The notes under the pieces: model-generated
Told to the model about the DNA's origin: nothing
The model's input: only the letters and a program-made list of their open reading frames with translations
Databases searched by the model: none
Part shown: positions 34,260 to 46,169 of the stretch, one piece after another
How positions within the stretch are numbered: the stretch's first letter is position 1
How the letters are laid out: every line of letters begins with the position of its first letter
Made by a program: the position numbers and the translations under genes
Assembly: GCA_947561585.1 (NCBI GenBank)
Contig: CANNZV010000427.1
Coordinates: 496,001 to 560,000 of the forward strand
Direction of reading: 5' to 3'
DNA: 64,000 nucleotides
Origin: Caprella mutica
Lineage: Eukaryota; Arthropoda; Malacostraca; Amphipoda; Caprellidae

Positions 34260-35415
34260 AGCCCCGTCCAGACGCTCCGACAAATACCCAAATTTCTCTG
34301 AAATCTTGTGTTCGCGAGCAAATTTGTCCGCGATATGGCAGGCAAATTTGTCCCCGATCACAAGAATCGAAACTGTCAGTGACTTTCAACATGTTGGACA
34401 AATTTGACCCCGAACAAGTGTTCGCGACAGTTATTTGAATGAATATTTGTGATATATGGAGTAAATTTGATAATTACTCTCAATTTAGATATGAAAGATT
34501 GAATTCGTTATTTAGTAGTCTATTTATGTTATTTGATTGAGATTTTTGTAAACAAATTTATTAATTTTTGTATTTTTTAGAATAAATGTGATTAGTTATT
34601 TACAATTCTACATATTAGTTACTGACTAGGGTAAGTTCCGAGTTATCGAACAGTTCCACGTTTTCGGACACGTATTATAAATATTATAGGTAGCTATTTT
34701 GATTATCATTTAACTCTCATTGTAATCATTAGTTTTTTTTCTTACTTTTCTGTAAATGTGGAACAGTCCCATAACTTGGTACTTACCCCTATAAATAGGT
34801 ATGAATTATTTGGTTGTTTTTCCTAATTTTACTAGGTTAGTAGGTACCTACCTAACTAGTAAACGTACGTAGATAATGGAAATTTAAATTTGATAGACCT
34901 ACGATAACTCCCACTTTGCGAGTACTAGGAGTGTCTGATTACCGAGACGTTTTTCTAGATAGGTACTAGGTATTATACTATAAGTAACTCAGGTTAGATA
35001 TCTAGGTAAATATTTATATTAGGTATATAATCGGCTAGATAAAATACTTGGATAAATATTTATATTATATATCGTCTAGTTATCTGATTATGCATTTATA
35101 TTATATAATCAGCTAGGTAGGTATCTGGTACCTCGGTAAGAAATATTTTACATCGGATAGGTACCTAGGTAATCATTTTTTAAATCCATGCTTGTTTCTA
35201 AAATCGCTAAATTGTTAGGTATTAACTATCATCAACAACATATGATATTTTTCCAATGAATTAATTATGCAGAATCGCGAACACGGACATTTCAGTTTCC
35301 TGATCGTATCGCTCTCGTTTGGACGCGAACACAGACAGAAATGAGATTGCCCGTGTTCGCCCGAGCAAAAGTATTTCCAAACTCTGGGCATTTGTCGGAG
35401 CGTCTGGACGGGGCT
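34260..35415. mobile_element. 1156-bp MITE, TIR AGCCCCGTCCAGACGCTC, TAA target
   Basis: Ends AGCCCCGTCCAGACGCTC / CGACAAAT with exact inverse at the right, flanked by TAA (34257-34259; 35416-35418). Removing it restores GTGTAAGCACC, the end of the fold-back element, so the boundaries are certain. A TAGG-rich low-complexity stretch occupies part of the interior. Related to 54036-54697. TAA target suggests a PIF/Harbinger-like machinery. Confidence 0.88.
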
Positions 35416-35424
35416 TAAGCACCA

Positions 35425-35611
35425 TGTTGTGATGTTTCTGGTTTCAATTAAACACGGAGAAAAAGCTTGTGAAGATTTCCTAATAATAACAGACAACATG
35501 ACTATATTTATATAACCTTGTATCCAAATTACGTGCCTGACTAATCCTAATTTAGTGTAATAATTTCCATACTAAATTATGTAATTAAATATTAAAGTTT
35601 AAGATGCCACA
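35425..35611 (-). repeat. Probable 3' LTR of a gypsy-type retrotransposon
   Basis: On the minus strand a purine tract (AAAGGAAAGGAGAGA) is followed by TGTGGCATC; the segment ends CATCACAACA, giving TG...CA limits and a length of 187 bp. TTATATAAATATA inside could be the TATA box. It follows directly after the integrase relic, as a 3' LTR should. No second LTR was found for comparison. Confidence 0.5.
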
Positions 35612-35698
35612 TCTCTCCTTTCCTTTATAAAAACTAAATCTTTTAATTTGTCCTATCTCTTTCTATTATTAAAACTGATCCATATTAAGTACCTATTG

Positions 35699-36823
35699 TC
35701 ATTTAAATAATTTAAAATAGGAAATATTCCTGGTAACGATTCTTCCGCTTTCGGTGCTTTTCGCAATCACTTTTGTTCCGATGATTTGGATCACTTCATA
35801 TAAATCCTGAAAATAAATAGTCTCAGTTTTCCGCTTCATCTCTCTTTTCAGTAGGACCATGTCTCCAACTTTCATCTTAATAAACTCTCCTTTGCATTTC
35901 CCTTTATCATAATCCCTTTTCATTTTCAGTTTCATCATCTCGTCTCTTTCCTTCACAGATTTGTTGCTATTCGTAATGATGATATTGGGAAAACTTGTTT
36001 GTACCTTTCGATTGAAAAGAAGCTCGTTTGGAGTTTTGTTCGTTGTAGAATGAGGTGTGCTTCTGTAATTTATAAGAAATGTTTCTAGCACATCTCTCCA
36101 TGATTTATTCTCTAACTTTGCACACTGTATAGACTTCATTAACGGTTTCATAAATCTTTCAGCCTGTCTATTTGCTTGAGGCCAACGTGGAGTAATTTTA
36201 ATATGTTCAAATCCCATTAAACTTGCAAATTTCGCGAACTCGGCACTGGTGAATGGAGCACCGTTATCAGTTTTCAGACTGTTTGGTTTTCCGAATAATG
36301 AAAATATCTCTCTCAATTTAGGAATGACTATGGATGCTGATGTACTACTTATTATGTTCACTACCGGAAATTAGGTGAAATTGTCAATCACTATCATAAG
36401 ATGCTCTCCTGAAGGTAAAGGTCCAGTAAAATCAAATGAAAGTTCAATCCAAGGAGAATCAGAAATAGTAGACGGTATCATTGGAGCAAAGTTATTTTTT
36501 CTCCACTGAGGCTTGGCATGCTATACACGAAGAAATGATTTCTTCCGTCATTTTATCTATTCCAGGGAACCACACATTTTCTCGAAGCAACTGCTTTGTC
36601 TTGACTATCCCTTGATGTCCACCATGTGCTAGGTCAATTGCTGTTCTTCTGAGATCTTCTGGTATCACTATCTTTGTTCCTCTCAGTAGAATTTTATATT
36701 TGTTCGATATGCTTAATTCTCCTCTGATTTTGTTCATCATGTTATTATTCCTTGTTAGTCTTCATGAACTCGAAATCTGGTGAACGAACTATTTTGTTCA
36801 ATTTGTTGAGGTTTTCTTAAACA
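35699..36823 (-). pseudogene. Ty3/gypsy-type integrase fragment
   Basis: Minus strand. The zinc-binding HHCC module is at about 36670-36500 (HGGHQGIVKTKQLL ... CIACQ); the catalytic core follows with VIDNFT, KTDNGAPF and NRQAERFMK (the D, D, E series), ending with the VGDMVLLKREMK C-terminal segment and a stop at 35699. Broken by a frameshift near 36505 and a TAA stop near 36372. Upstream, a spacer-like IVRSPDFEFMK can be read at 36760-36800, after which element G cuts the sequence. No RT or RNase H remains. Confidence 0.9.
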
Positions 36824-37077
36824 TACTTTTTATTAGGGTTGATGTATTAATTCTAGGGGACTTCTCATTTGTCCGACGCCCCAATAGTCCGACAGTTCCA
36901 TCTTTCTGTGTTATTTTAATTTTTTGATTAAAATAAAAAATATGATTAATAACTAATCTAGATAATAAATTGATTTTTCCATTTCTTTCATTTTTAAAAT
37001 TTCATATTACTCTTTTATTTTACTTTATTTCTAATAGTAATTTATGATGCAATCCATCACTTTATTTCATCATTTAA

Positions 37078-37195
37078 TGTAGTTTGTTGTACTGCACACT
37101 TAATGATTGTTTAATGACCTGATAGGGGGGTCTGGGGGGCGGCACGCCCCCCCCCCCCCCCCATATACTTCATGTTAAATCAGTAATAAACTACA
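37078..37195 (+). repeat. Repeat D, short complete copy
   Basis: 118 bp from TGTAGTTTGTTGTACTGC to TAATAAACTACA. The TGTAGTTT ends are inverted. Contains GGGGGGCGGCACG and a long C run. Flanked by near-identical ATTTCATCATTTAA / ATTTCATCATTTCA. Confidence 0.82.
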
Positions 37196-37288
37196 TTTCA
37201 TCATTTCATGTAGTTTGTTGTATTCGCTAGTTTGTTGTACTGCACACTTCATGATTATTTAATGACCTGGCAGGGGGGTCCCCGATAT

Positions 37289-37684
37289 GGGGTACGGTCA
37301 AGAGCCCCCCGGTCAAGAGCCCCCCGGGTCACGAGCCCCCCCGGTCATGAGCCCCCCCTCCCTGTTTTTTTAATCCTTATTTACCTAGTTAAACAAATGA
37401 AGGACAACTTGAACAGAAATAACTGAGAGTTGCTAATGTAGTTTGTTGTATCCGCTAGTTTGTTGTACTGCACATTTCATGATTGTTTAATGACCTGGCA
37501 GGGTATACATATATTTTGTGTCTAATCAGTTATGAACTACAAAAGTGTTAATAAGGATTAAATAATATAGGTAAATTAGGATTTAAAAACAGGGGGGGCT
37601 CATGACCGGGGGGGCTTATGACCTAGGGGGGCTCATGACCAGGGGGGGGGGCTCTTGACCGGGGGCTTATGACCTACACCCCCC
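37289..37684. mobile_element. Element C: modular TIRs (GGTCAAGAGCCCCCC), 8-bp TSD CCCGATAT
   Basis: Left end GGGGTACGGTCAAGAGCC with four GGTCA...GAGCCCCCC units; right end inverted GGGGTGTAGGTCATAAGCC with four to five units. Exact CCCGATAT on both sides (37281-37288; 37685-37692). A further copy of repeat D sits at 37437-37541. Non-coding. Confidence 0.9.
37437..37541 (+). repeat. Repeat D inside element C
   Basis: 105 bp from TGTAGTTTGTTGTATCCGC to GAACTACA, lacking most of the G/C-rich centre. The same left C/D junction is present at 56.2 kb. Confidence 0.8.
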
Positions 37685-38029
37685 CGATATACATATATTT
37701 TATGTTAAATCAGTAATAAATTACTAAAGTGTCGGACTACTGGGGCGTCGGACTAATGAATAGTAACCTTAATTCTACTATTAGTAATTATTAGGTTTGT
37801 GACAATATGCGTTTGAAATCATAGATCCTAAAAATATTATATACTGATTGAATTTGATTTAAAACTCATATTGTCACAACCCTAGTAATTATCTTATCAA
37901 ATTATTCAATTTGAATTATACTTTCATAAAGATTGTAAATAAATGTAATATTTATTTAGTTAAAACACCAATACTACATAGTAAACAGTAGTAAATTTTC
38001 CCGCTCATGACGTCACACACCACCGGTCA

Positions 38030-39540
38030 GTTTAAAAAGATGTCTCCCATATGAGATTGGTCTACTCCCCTAATCTTTATAATGTGGTGGTAAGGAGAGT
38101 TATTGATTCCAAACCGAAGAATGGAAGACTTCCCAAAGCATTGCCCATTTGCCACAGTATAAAGATTAGGGGAGTAGCACTGTTGTGGATTATTATTTTT
38201 CAAGTGGATGGTGCGTGACGTCAGCAATCTTGAACCAATCAGCGACTCCCAGAATCACATGATTGTGAAAAGCAGGCGGCTAACATTTTGTTTATATTCG
38301 TCTGTAGTCCAGTCCACTGCTAATACATGCATATTCACGGACTCACAGTATATAGAATATAGTAGTGACAATTGAGACGATAAGTGTGAGTGACGTCATC
38401 ACTGAAACACTCGAAATCAAATTTAAGACAATCTAAGAGTGTTAAATTATGAACAAATGTTTATTTATTGCCAATATACGAAGAGAGTAATGGTGTATTC
38501 AGTTATTCAAACTACTTGACCTTAATTTTCGATACAAAGTCTGTAGCCTTAATGACGTCACGATGACAAATAACTCTACTATCATTACTACGTATATAGC
38601 AGTGGACCGAAAAACAGACCTAATGATGTAGCTGAGAGACGTTGTTATAGTTCCAGTACTAGAATTTCCTTGGTGAAAAGTGTAGACTAGTCAAGAAGAG
38701 TTCTAGATACAAACAAATAACAATGGCAAACGCGCGTGTTAGGAAGGTTAAAAATGTTTTAAGAGACTTGAGTGCAAGGTCCATAGAGGAGTAATAGGTA
38801 GAGAGTAATAGGAAGTACCTCCTGCAGCGCATTGGATCCCTGCACGTGGTACATCTATCCAAAATTATGATTATTGCGTCAAAGATGAATATTTATAGGT
38901 TTCTCTCAATTGAAAAACTGCTTTGATGTTAATATTTTGTTAGATTCATGTAAGGTATTCATTTTTTCAACAGATGGAGATCTTGACATCATTGGTGATT
39001 TTAGTGCAGAACAACCTGGAGAAGAAGTTGGCAATCGTAAAAAAACGTTATCTGTAACTCAGGTTATATGTGGTTTGCTCGATTCAGAATGTGCTTCTCA
39101 AATAAAAGTAGGAGAGGATGGTCATCAATGGGACACTATGAACAATGGGACATGCTGAATAACTTTTATTTGAGGGTAATTTGTAACAAATCTTTAGTGG
39201 TAAATTAGGCACACTTCAGTGCACTCACTCGCATTGCATTCTGCGGTTGGGGTGCAGTCAGCCCTGTGTAAAAGCGAAAACGTGTTTTAGAGGTGGGAAA
39301 ACTAAATTTTTCGTACTTCTGTTAATTTAACATATAATGCTTACGGCTTTTTCACATAATATCAAGTAATATGTAAAATATGATCATATGAAAGGATTGC
39401 CTTTATACTTATGTAGTTTAGCTGCTATACCCATATGTTTTCAAAATAGCGTCATAGTGATTATTGGGACAGAAAATTTGGTTAACAATGGGACAGTGCC
39501 CTACTGTCAACAAACTGTCTAGTTACTTCATATTAATCAA
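38030..39540. other. No gene recognised; one separated inverted pair
   Basis: CTACTCCCCTAATCTTTATA (about 38070-38090) and its inverse (about 38158-38178) flank about 67 bp. A spliced-looking 80-codon open stretch at 38974-39158 after TTTTTTCAACAG has no recognisable family. Confidence 0.4.
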
Positions 39541-40139
39541 TATATATCTATTTTTGATACAATAACTTGAACTGTAGCTTCAGGGCTTCTTGCAGAAACA
39601 GAGCTCCCAGTAGAAGCGGGACTTTCGACCATGTTCAAGGGCTTTAACAATCTGAGGTCATCACAAAGCACTGCATTTAAATAAGTAAACAAATTTCACT
39701 AATAAGAGAAAAAGACGCATCATGATTGCAACGAATACACCAGAGAAAGAAGAGCTTTTTGCTGGTGCCAGACCGTGCCACTAAGGATGAGGCCTTCAAA
39801 ATCACTTCATAAAGTATCCGCCGTGGATGGCCTGTGAACTATTGTTCCTGGTTTGGTATAGAACTCTTAATTTTTTTTACCGATGCATTCGTCTGGAAGA
39901 ACTTAAATCTCTACCGAAAACGTTGGAAATGAAGGTGTTGGCCAAAAGCATGAAAAAGATAAATACGAAATATTGACTTGATATACAGCTTGTGGACTAT
40001 AGTCACTATACAATACATCCACTGACACACTGTATTCCATCAGAAACGACCTTTTTAAATTGCGAATTAGAAGCACTTCTAATGCATCAATTGTCATCAT
40101 AGATACACCACTTTGATGGAAAAGAAAGTATTATTATTA

Positions 40140-40560
40140 AACATTTATTGTCATATATACATATATGGCTCTATCATATGAACCACATCTCCTGTGGCCC
40201 TACAGAAATTGTTGAAAATGACCTCCTCCAGCCTGAAGACAGAACGAAGCAACCTTCGAAACATTCTTTCAAATTTCTTAGGGGTCTCTGGGTTATACCT
40301 TTCAGCGAAACTTAAAACACTTTGTATAAGAGACACAATGAAATATTCTTTTTCATATATAAACTCGAGTTTGTGCAGCAGCCAAGAATGGAAAATTCAA
40401 AGGGTTGTGATATTGATTGTGTGCTGGCCAGGAATTTTCCGTTCTTCTGCTAATGAATCTACCTCTAACCTTTTCAATGAGAAATTCTAGAACTGCATTT
40501 GTTCAATGTGGTGGAGCGCCGTCTTGCATCCACTAAAATGAAGAACGAGATGCAGAATGA
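40140..40560 (-). pseudogene. Tc1/mariner-type transposase C-terminal fragment
   Basis: Minus strand: WMQDGAPPH at about 40535-40509, followed by AVLEFLIEKV, SWPAHNQYHNPLNFPFL (SPDLxPxDFFLW equivalent) and, after frame changes, SFCLQAGGGHFQQFL near 40200-40240. These blocks in this order mark the end of a DD(E/D) mariner-type transposase. Several stops (for example after DGAPPH) and frameshifts; no TIRs could be assigned. Confidence 0.75.
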
Positions 40561-40599
40561 GCCAAATAAGGGGTGCTAGTTTGGTATGCGATCTGTGAG

Positions 40600-43103
40600 G
40601 TTAATGTGATCTGATCATTTTAATTTAATAATTATGACAATTTTTCTTTTAAAGTAACTGTGATACAAAACAAACAATATAGACGAGATAATATTGTCAC
40701 AATGCATAAAAAGTAAAAAAAAATACATATATTAATTTCTTATTTTTACTTTATCTTCATATAAGTTTTGTAGGATGTAGTTTATCTAACGATATTTTCT
40801 TGAAGTATTTCCACAATAAGGCTTTTTGCATATGTAAATGGTATATTATTATTTAAGGAAATATAATACTATATATATTTGGTATCTCGTATTCCTGTTT
40901 GTATCTTTTATATTTGCTAATAAGTTCTAAATAGATTGCATGCCAAACCAGTAAATGATGATCAGATCGCAATGTCATGTAGGCTGTAGCAATCTGAGAT
41001 ATGAAACACCATTAACCGATGACAAGTTGTCATCATCATCAAGGAAAGATTATATCCATTCAATTAATAATGGCAATAAAGATATTATCTTAGCATCATA
41101 CCTATCATTTATTCCGTTGATATTTCAGAGATTTTCATTAGTGTACTTGAAGATCCTCCACAACGGAGTTGTGGACTCTGGAGGATCCGCTGAGAAACTG
41201 GGGGTTCTGGGGGGTTCTTCATAGAAACTCTTCACCTCCTGAATCACTGTTTCCGTTCTTTTTGGTTTTGTTATCATTTGCTTTTCTTGTGAATAGAACC
41301 AGTTTCACTAAATAGACCACGAACTCTTGTGAACTTTTTCAGGTGGTAAGATTTAGCCGCATTTGCACTTGTCATGGAATGAAGCATGAATTTTCGACAT
41401 ACTGTTAAAGAAGGTGTTTTGGCAAACTACAGAGTACAGGACGATACATTTCTTCTCAAATTCAAAAACAGTTTTAAGGTTTAAGAAAAATGCTAATATT
41501 AATAGGATAAAATCCATTCTTTATACTTTATGAACATAATGACGTCCTCCCATTTCGCAATTTAAAAAATGACGCTTCTGACGGATCACAGTGTAAGCAT
41601 GTTCAAAGCAATTAAAATAATGAAATAACTGACCAGTCTGTGGAATTATCCGTAGATTTTTTTCAGAAACGTTAATTTTTTTGAAAAGTGCCCCCCCCCT
41701 TGACCGAATCCTAGATACGCCCCTGTGTAGTACTTACTTATTTGTAAGTTGATCTGACATATAAGATGAATTTTCAAATGTTTGTTAACTTTAAACAACC
41801 AATCAGAAGAGAGCAGTAGCATACATCACACCAAACAATAATAAGTTGTAGCATTATCGCTGATTGGCTAGAAGTTGAGTCAGAGGCTCAGAGCACAGAT
41901 ATTTCACTGCTACCTAGACGCTAGTGGCCAAATAATTATTTAACTGAGAGCGTATTAGCCAATCAGTGAGAGAGGGGTACCGTGACGTCACATATGTACT
42001 ACAAATGTACTAACTACCGAGTATATGATATGTACATATATATATATAACGGTCAGAGCTACATTTCTTTTACTACCAATAAGGGGAAACCAAAGTAGTA
42101 TTGTAAATTTTAATTTTCAGGAAAAAAGGTTAATTTAAGTTTAATATGTTAACGTATATTTATTATAACTAGAAAACAAGAATCGAAGTCGGAACTAAAA
42201 TATTTCGAGCAAACTGAATAGCGACTTATCAACTGTTCAGTCTCAACGCCATTGTGCAAGTCTTTAGCCACAGATTGTAATCATGTTTTCTGGACAAAAA
42301 CAACCGATCTTTAAATGTACTGATACAATTATTGATAAATGAACATTTTCGTACATTGCCCATTTCTCACTATTTTAATATTTATAAAAGATAAAATAAT
42401 TATTAAATTTAGTCACAGAATACAGCGCACGTCCGCATGCTAACGATATTGCATCAGAAATAAACCGACGCTCCGCGGCTTCAAATTCATACTGAACACA
42501 CGTACAAAACATGTACTGAACAGAAATAATTATATTACTTAAAAATATACAATTTTATTATCAGTTTAATATCATAAATGAATATTTTGATTTTAAATAG
42601 CATATTAAGGGGACCGTTCCCGAGAAAAATGGCAAAATTAAAGAAAAAAATTTATTGTGTAAATAGTTGCTTTTTAACCTTCTAATAGTGTGTGCAAAAT
42701 ATCAGAGCTCTCATGTATTCTAACCCCCTGGGGAGAGAGAGAAAGGGGACCGGGGGTAGGGAATCAATATGTACTCTAAAGTCCAACTCTCAGCCAATTA
42801 TAATTCGTAATAATTAATTATCTCGCTATATCTGGTATCTAACGTGCCCCTAATTTGATGCACACTAAGGTATGCCCCTCAGTCAAGGAAGTTATAGTAC
42901 TAAGGAAGCGGTGTAACGGCTAAACCAACAACGTATAAGCGGAACCATCGTGTTAACACCTTGTTGTTAGCAATTAGTCAAGTGAGCTTCCTTGTCTCTC
43001 TTCGCTTCAGTCAAAACAGCTTCCTTGGCGTCTTGTTGTTGTTCCGCTGTGTCGTGTGGTGACGTCACAGCACACATATGACGTCACCCTAGCAACAGAC
43101 TGA
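40600..43103. other. Intergenic repeats, no gene recognised
   Basis: Contains a transposon end at about 41683-41724 (C-run followed by TTGACCGAATCCTAG and ATACGCCCCTG, the inverse of a CAGGGGCGTAT-type TIR), a stretch at 41795-41850 resembling the fold-back at 55.7/56.4 kb, and AT-rich filler. Confidence 0.45.
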
Positions 43104-43111
43104 CAGTACAG

Positions 43112-43190
43112 CACAGTTTATAGAAGGGTAGTTAGTTCAACGATATAATATAAATTTCGGAGCTTGGCGGCCGTGACGTAATTCAAGATG
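43112..43190 (+). repeat. Left TIR of the P-like element
   Basis: CACAGTTTATAGAAGGG at the tip; TTAGTTCAA and GCTTGGCGGCCGTGACG further in. Inverse of 53600-53678, with indels in the middle. Confidence 0.9.
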
Positions 43191-43383
43191 GCGGAAGTTT
43201 CCACCAATCACAGAGCACAGGCAAACGAGCGCGAAATATTGAATGTAAACATTGCTAGATTTGTGAACTGATGTCGGAAATGTTATTGCCAGTGCCAGAT
43301 ATATAATCTAACTAGTTAACCTATTTATCTTGATGATACTAAATAAAATTAATAACTTGCATTAGATTGTTAGGTTCTCTATA

Positions 43384-43645
43384 ATGGCGCCTCGAGTGAA
43401 AAAGTGTAGTTTTTTAAACTGCACATCAAATTCTAAAGAGAATGGACACTTTCAATTTTTCAAATTTCGTCAACATGATTTTAAATCTTGGGTTTCCTTG
43501 TGTAATAGAGATATGAAAAAATTGAGTGAAAAAACTATTTTGAATCACTATTTCATCTGTGAAAATCATTTCACCAAAAGTGATTTCACAAGGATTCTGT
43601 CACCACATAGGAAAAATCTGAAAAAAGAAGCCTTTCCTTCTGTTG
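43384..43645 (+). CDS. THAP zinc-finger exon of the P-like transposase
   Basis: ATG at 43384 in ATAATGG context, 87 codons plus one base, ending before GTAAGTACC. C2CH pattern: C8-x4-C13, then C-x2-H in FICENHF, with the conserved W (FKSWVSLC) and the terminal AFPS box. A THAP domain is a DNA-binding module of P transposases and their host-derived relatives. Confidence 0.92.
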
Positions 43646-44629
43646 GTAAGTACCTAGCTTTACCTTTATTCTAGTTAACAGTAACTTGTAAGTAATAGCC
43701 AATCCAGACTGTATTTCATGGTATATCCCACTGACTTGTCATTGTAATTTTTCTCCATTGAAAATAATATTACCTAGATATGTAATTCTGGAAAAGTTGA
43801 TGGAATTATAGTTGGGTATTTATTCCTATGTTATCATTAATTTTCAGTGGAAAAATGGGTAATACCCTATGTTGGTGGATAGGTACGTCAAATTATAAGT
43901 AATTTATGGTGAATTTTTTTCAGCTTTTTCATAAAGTCAGTGGAATATTGAATATTCGACATCAAATACAATCAATTTATACATACTGCCACTTCAGTCT
44001 CAGCAGTCTGTATTTCATGGTAAATTCCTCCACCGACATGTCGGTGGTATTTTTCCCCCTTCGAATATAATATTCTGGCTAAGTCAGTGGATTTTTACCT
44101 ATTTATTCCTATGTTACCAATAATTTTCAGTGCCTAAATTGGGAAAATGTTAGTGGATCAGCCAAATTACTGGAAATGTAAGGTCAATTTTATTTTTTCA
44201 GGTTTAGAATTAGAAAAAAGTCAGTGGAATTTTGTGCACCAAATACAGACTGGCGTGCCACTGACCCACTGGACCGTAGCCAATAGGTCTGTTAAAAATT
44301 GGGTAGGTATGTACACACCTGATACCTTGGTATATTTTTAGTTATTCATTAGGTAGCTACTTATTTCGGATGACACACTGGCATCTTGCAAGACTGAACT
44401 TTGAAGACTGTAAGTTAAGCCACCAAAAAATTGATGTTAACATCGGAAACAACAGGTCCAAAGTCAGAACTCAGAATATGAATTATATGATTAATATCTA
44501 ATAGTCCACCAACTTTGCTGCTCGTCTGTTGAATATGTACGACACATTTTACATTTTAAATATTTTTCTGTGCCGTCAATCTTAAATTTCCTGCTACATA
44601 TTAATAATTAGCTATATTTAGGTAGGGTC

Positions 44630-45970
44630 ATGCAAGTAAATTGTGGCCCTTTAATTCTTAATCCATGTTTCAAAGTATGGACAAAGTCTCCAGTATATTG
44701 ATGACTTTTGAGTGGAAAAATAAGTTGGAAAAAATGCAAATAACAAGTAAAACACTCATAAAATAGTTTCAAGAGATACACATGCATCCGACATGAAGCA
44801 TGAGAATATTTTCAACTGTAAAATCTTCAATAGGAAGTCAATTTTCTTCTTTAAAGTATCTTGAATGTGGCGACCTGGATCCATTTTCTCACTTAACTGG
44901 CGACTTTCCTGTCATATTTTGAAACATGGTTCTTAATTATGACTCTCTCAAGTATCTGACTCTGTCATGCTTTAAAACATTCTGAACTTATATTTCATTA
45001 ATGTTGCAAATCTATCAAAAGAAGCGCAGTGTATGCTATAATTTATTAATTCAAGTTTTTAACGTGTGGTTTGAAGCTATGATGTTATCATGTTTCTGTT
45101 CTTAGAGGCCCCAGCCAAGTCAACAAAGTGTGTCAAATCTGTTTCCTAGATTTCATTTTGAGGACAAATTGTCTCAAATATTTTCAAATTTGTCCCCAAA
45201 ATGACAAGAACTGTCTAAAATGTCTCCAATAATAACATGTACACATAGGAATTTGTCTCCAATATCTTGCTAAGATACTTTTTCCATTCAAAAATGTCTC
45301 CAAAGATCTTCGGTGACATAGACGCACTTTGCAGACTAGGCCGCCGCCGCCACCCTCAATTAGTTACTGTGCCGCCATAATTCAAAGTATGGACAAAGTC
45401 ATCAGTATACTGGTAACTTTTGAGGGGTGAAATAAGTTGAAAAAACTGTAAATAACAAGTAAATCGTTCATTAAATTATTTACATAGCCTCAAGTGACGA
45501 GAGATTCACATACATCACAGATGAAACATAATGATGTTTTCAAGTGTAAAATCTTCACTAGGTAGTCAAATTTCTTCATTAAAGTGTCTTGACATGAATC
45601 TATTTTTAACTTTTCTGACACACTTTAAATCATGAGTATGCCGCAATTTACCTGCTTGACATGTAATCCCTGATTCATAATGACATAGTGTGGCAGGAAA
45701 GCTGCCAGTTTGATGAGAAATGGATCTAGGTTGCCACATTTAAGTGACTTAACTCATATTTTAAAGTAGATAATTGGCTTCTTGGTGAAGAATTTAGTTG
45801 CATCTGATAAACATCATTATGTTTTATCTCTGATGCATGTCCTTAGTGATTTAAGTTTTAATGGTTAACTAGTTTTTTCGACATATTTCAGTATTATTTC
45901 ACCCCTCAAAAGTTAAAAGTTGTCAATATATTAAAATTGGCAACTCTGTGCATACTTTGAAACATAGCAT
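44630..45970. repeat. Dispersed repeat R, copy in intron 1
   Basis: Blocks GTAGGGTCATGCAAGTAAATT, ATGCTATAATTTATTAATT, AAGTTTTTAACGTGTG and GAAGCTATGATG recur at 59165-59400; blocks around AGTATGGACAAAGTC recur near 60910 and 61780. Internally repetitive. No coding sequence. Confidence 0.6.
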
Positions 45971-46169
45971 GTAAGCTAATTTTATTTTACTTTCATTTCT
46001 TTGCACTCAGTAACTGGTTACTGTACACATACAATGGTGGTTCTAAAATTTTATATAGCTAGTCTGGGCACACTAGCAGTACTGTAAACAATTGCAGGCG
46101 CAATATAAAAATAGGATCCATATATTGTGAATTATATAAAAAATATAACCTATTTAATAGAAGCATTAT

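Larger units (their letters stand above)
33830..35430. mobile_element. Fold-back element, two later insertions
   Basis: Arms 33833-33947 and 34149-34259 plus 35416-35424 are inverse over about 110 bp (GGTGCTTACACTTCTTCC at the ends, TTCACTCTGAATATT, CTTGTTCATTGCATGG). With the two insertions removed the centre reads GCATGGTACCATGC, a continuous palindrome with no loop. The left end CAGGGTGCTTACAC resembles mariner-type ends but the right end lacks the outer bases. Confidence 0.75.
37209..37728 (+). repeat. Repeat D, copy split by element C
   Basis: From TGTAGTTTGTTGTATTCGC to CAGTAATAAATTACTA, interrupted at 37289-37684 by element C with its 8-bp target duplication. Confidence 0.8.
36856..37768. 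mobile_element. Element G: MULE-like, 9-bp TSD TTAATTCTA, outermost of a nest
   Basis: Ends GGGGACTTCTCATTTGTCCG and (inverted right) GGTTACTATTCATTAGTCCG, both continuing ACGCCCCA.TAGTCCGACA. Flanked by an exact TTAATTCTA (36847-36855 and 37769-37777). Non-coding. Contains two repeat D copies, element C and a third D inside C. Confidence 0.9.

Noticed and set aside
35215..35499. 94-codon minus-strand ORF
   Set aside because: Crosses from a MITE TIR into the LTR, so it is a chance fusion of repeats.
40955..41224. 89-codon plus-strand ORF
   Set aside because: No motif or splice support; ends in a low-complexity GGSS stretch.
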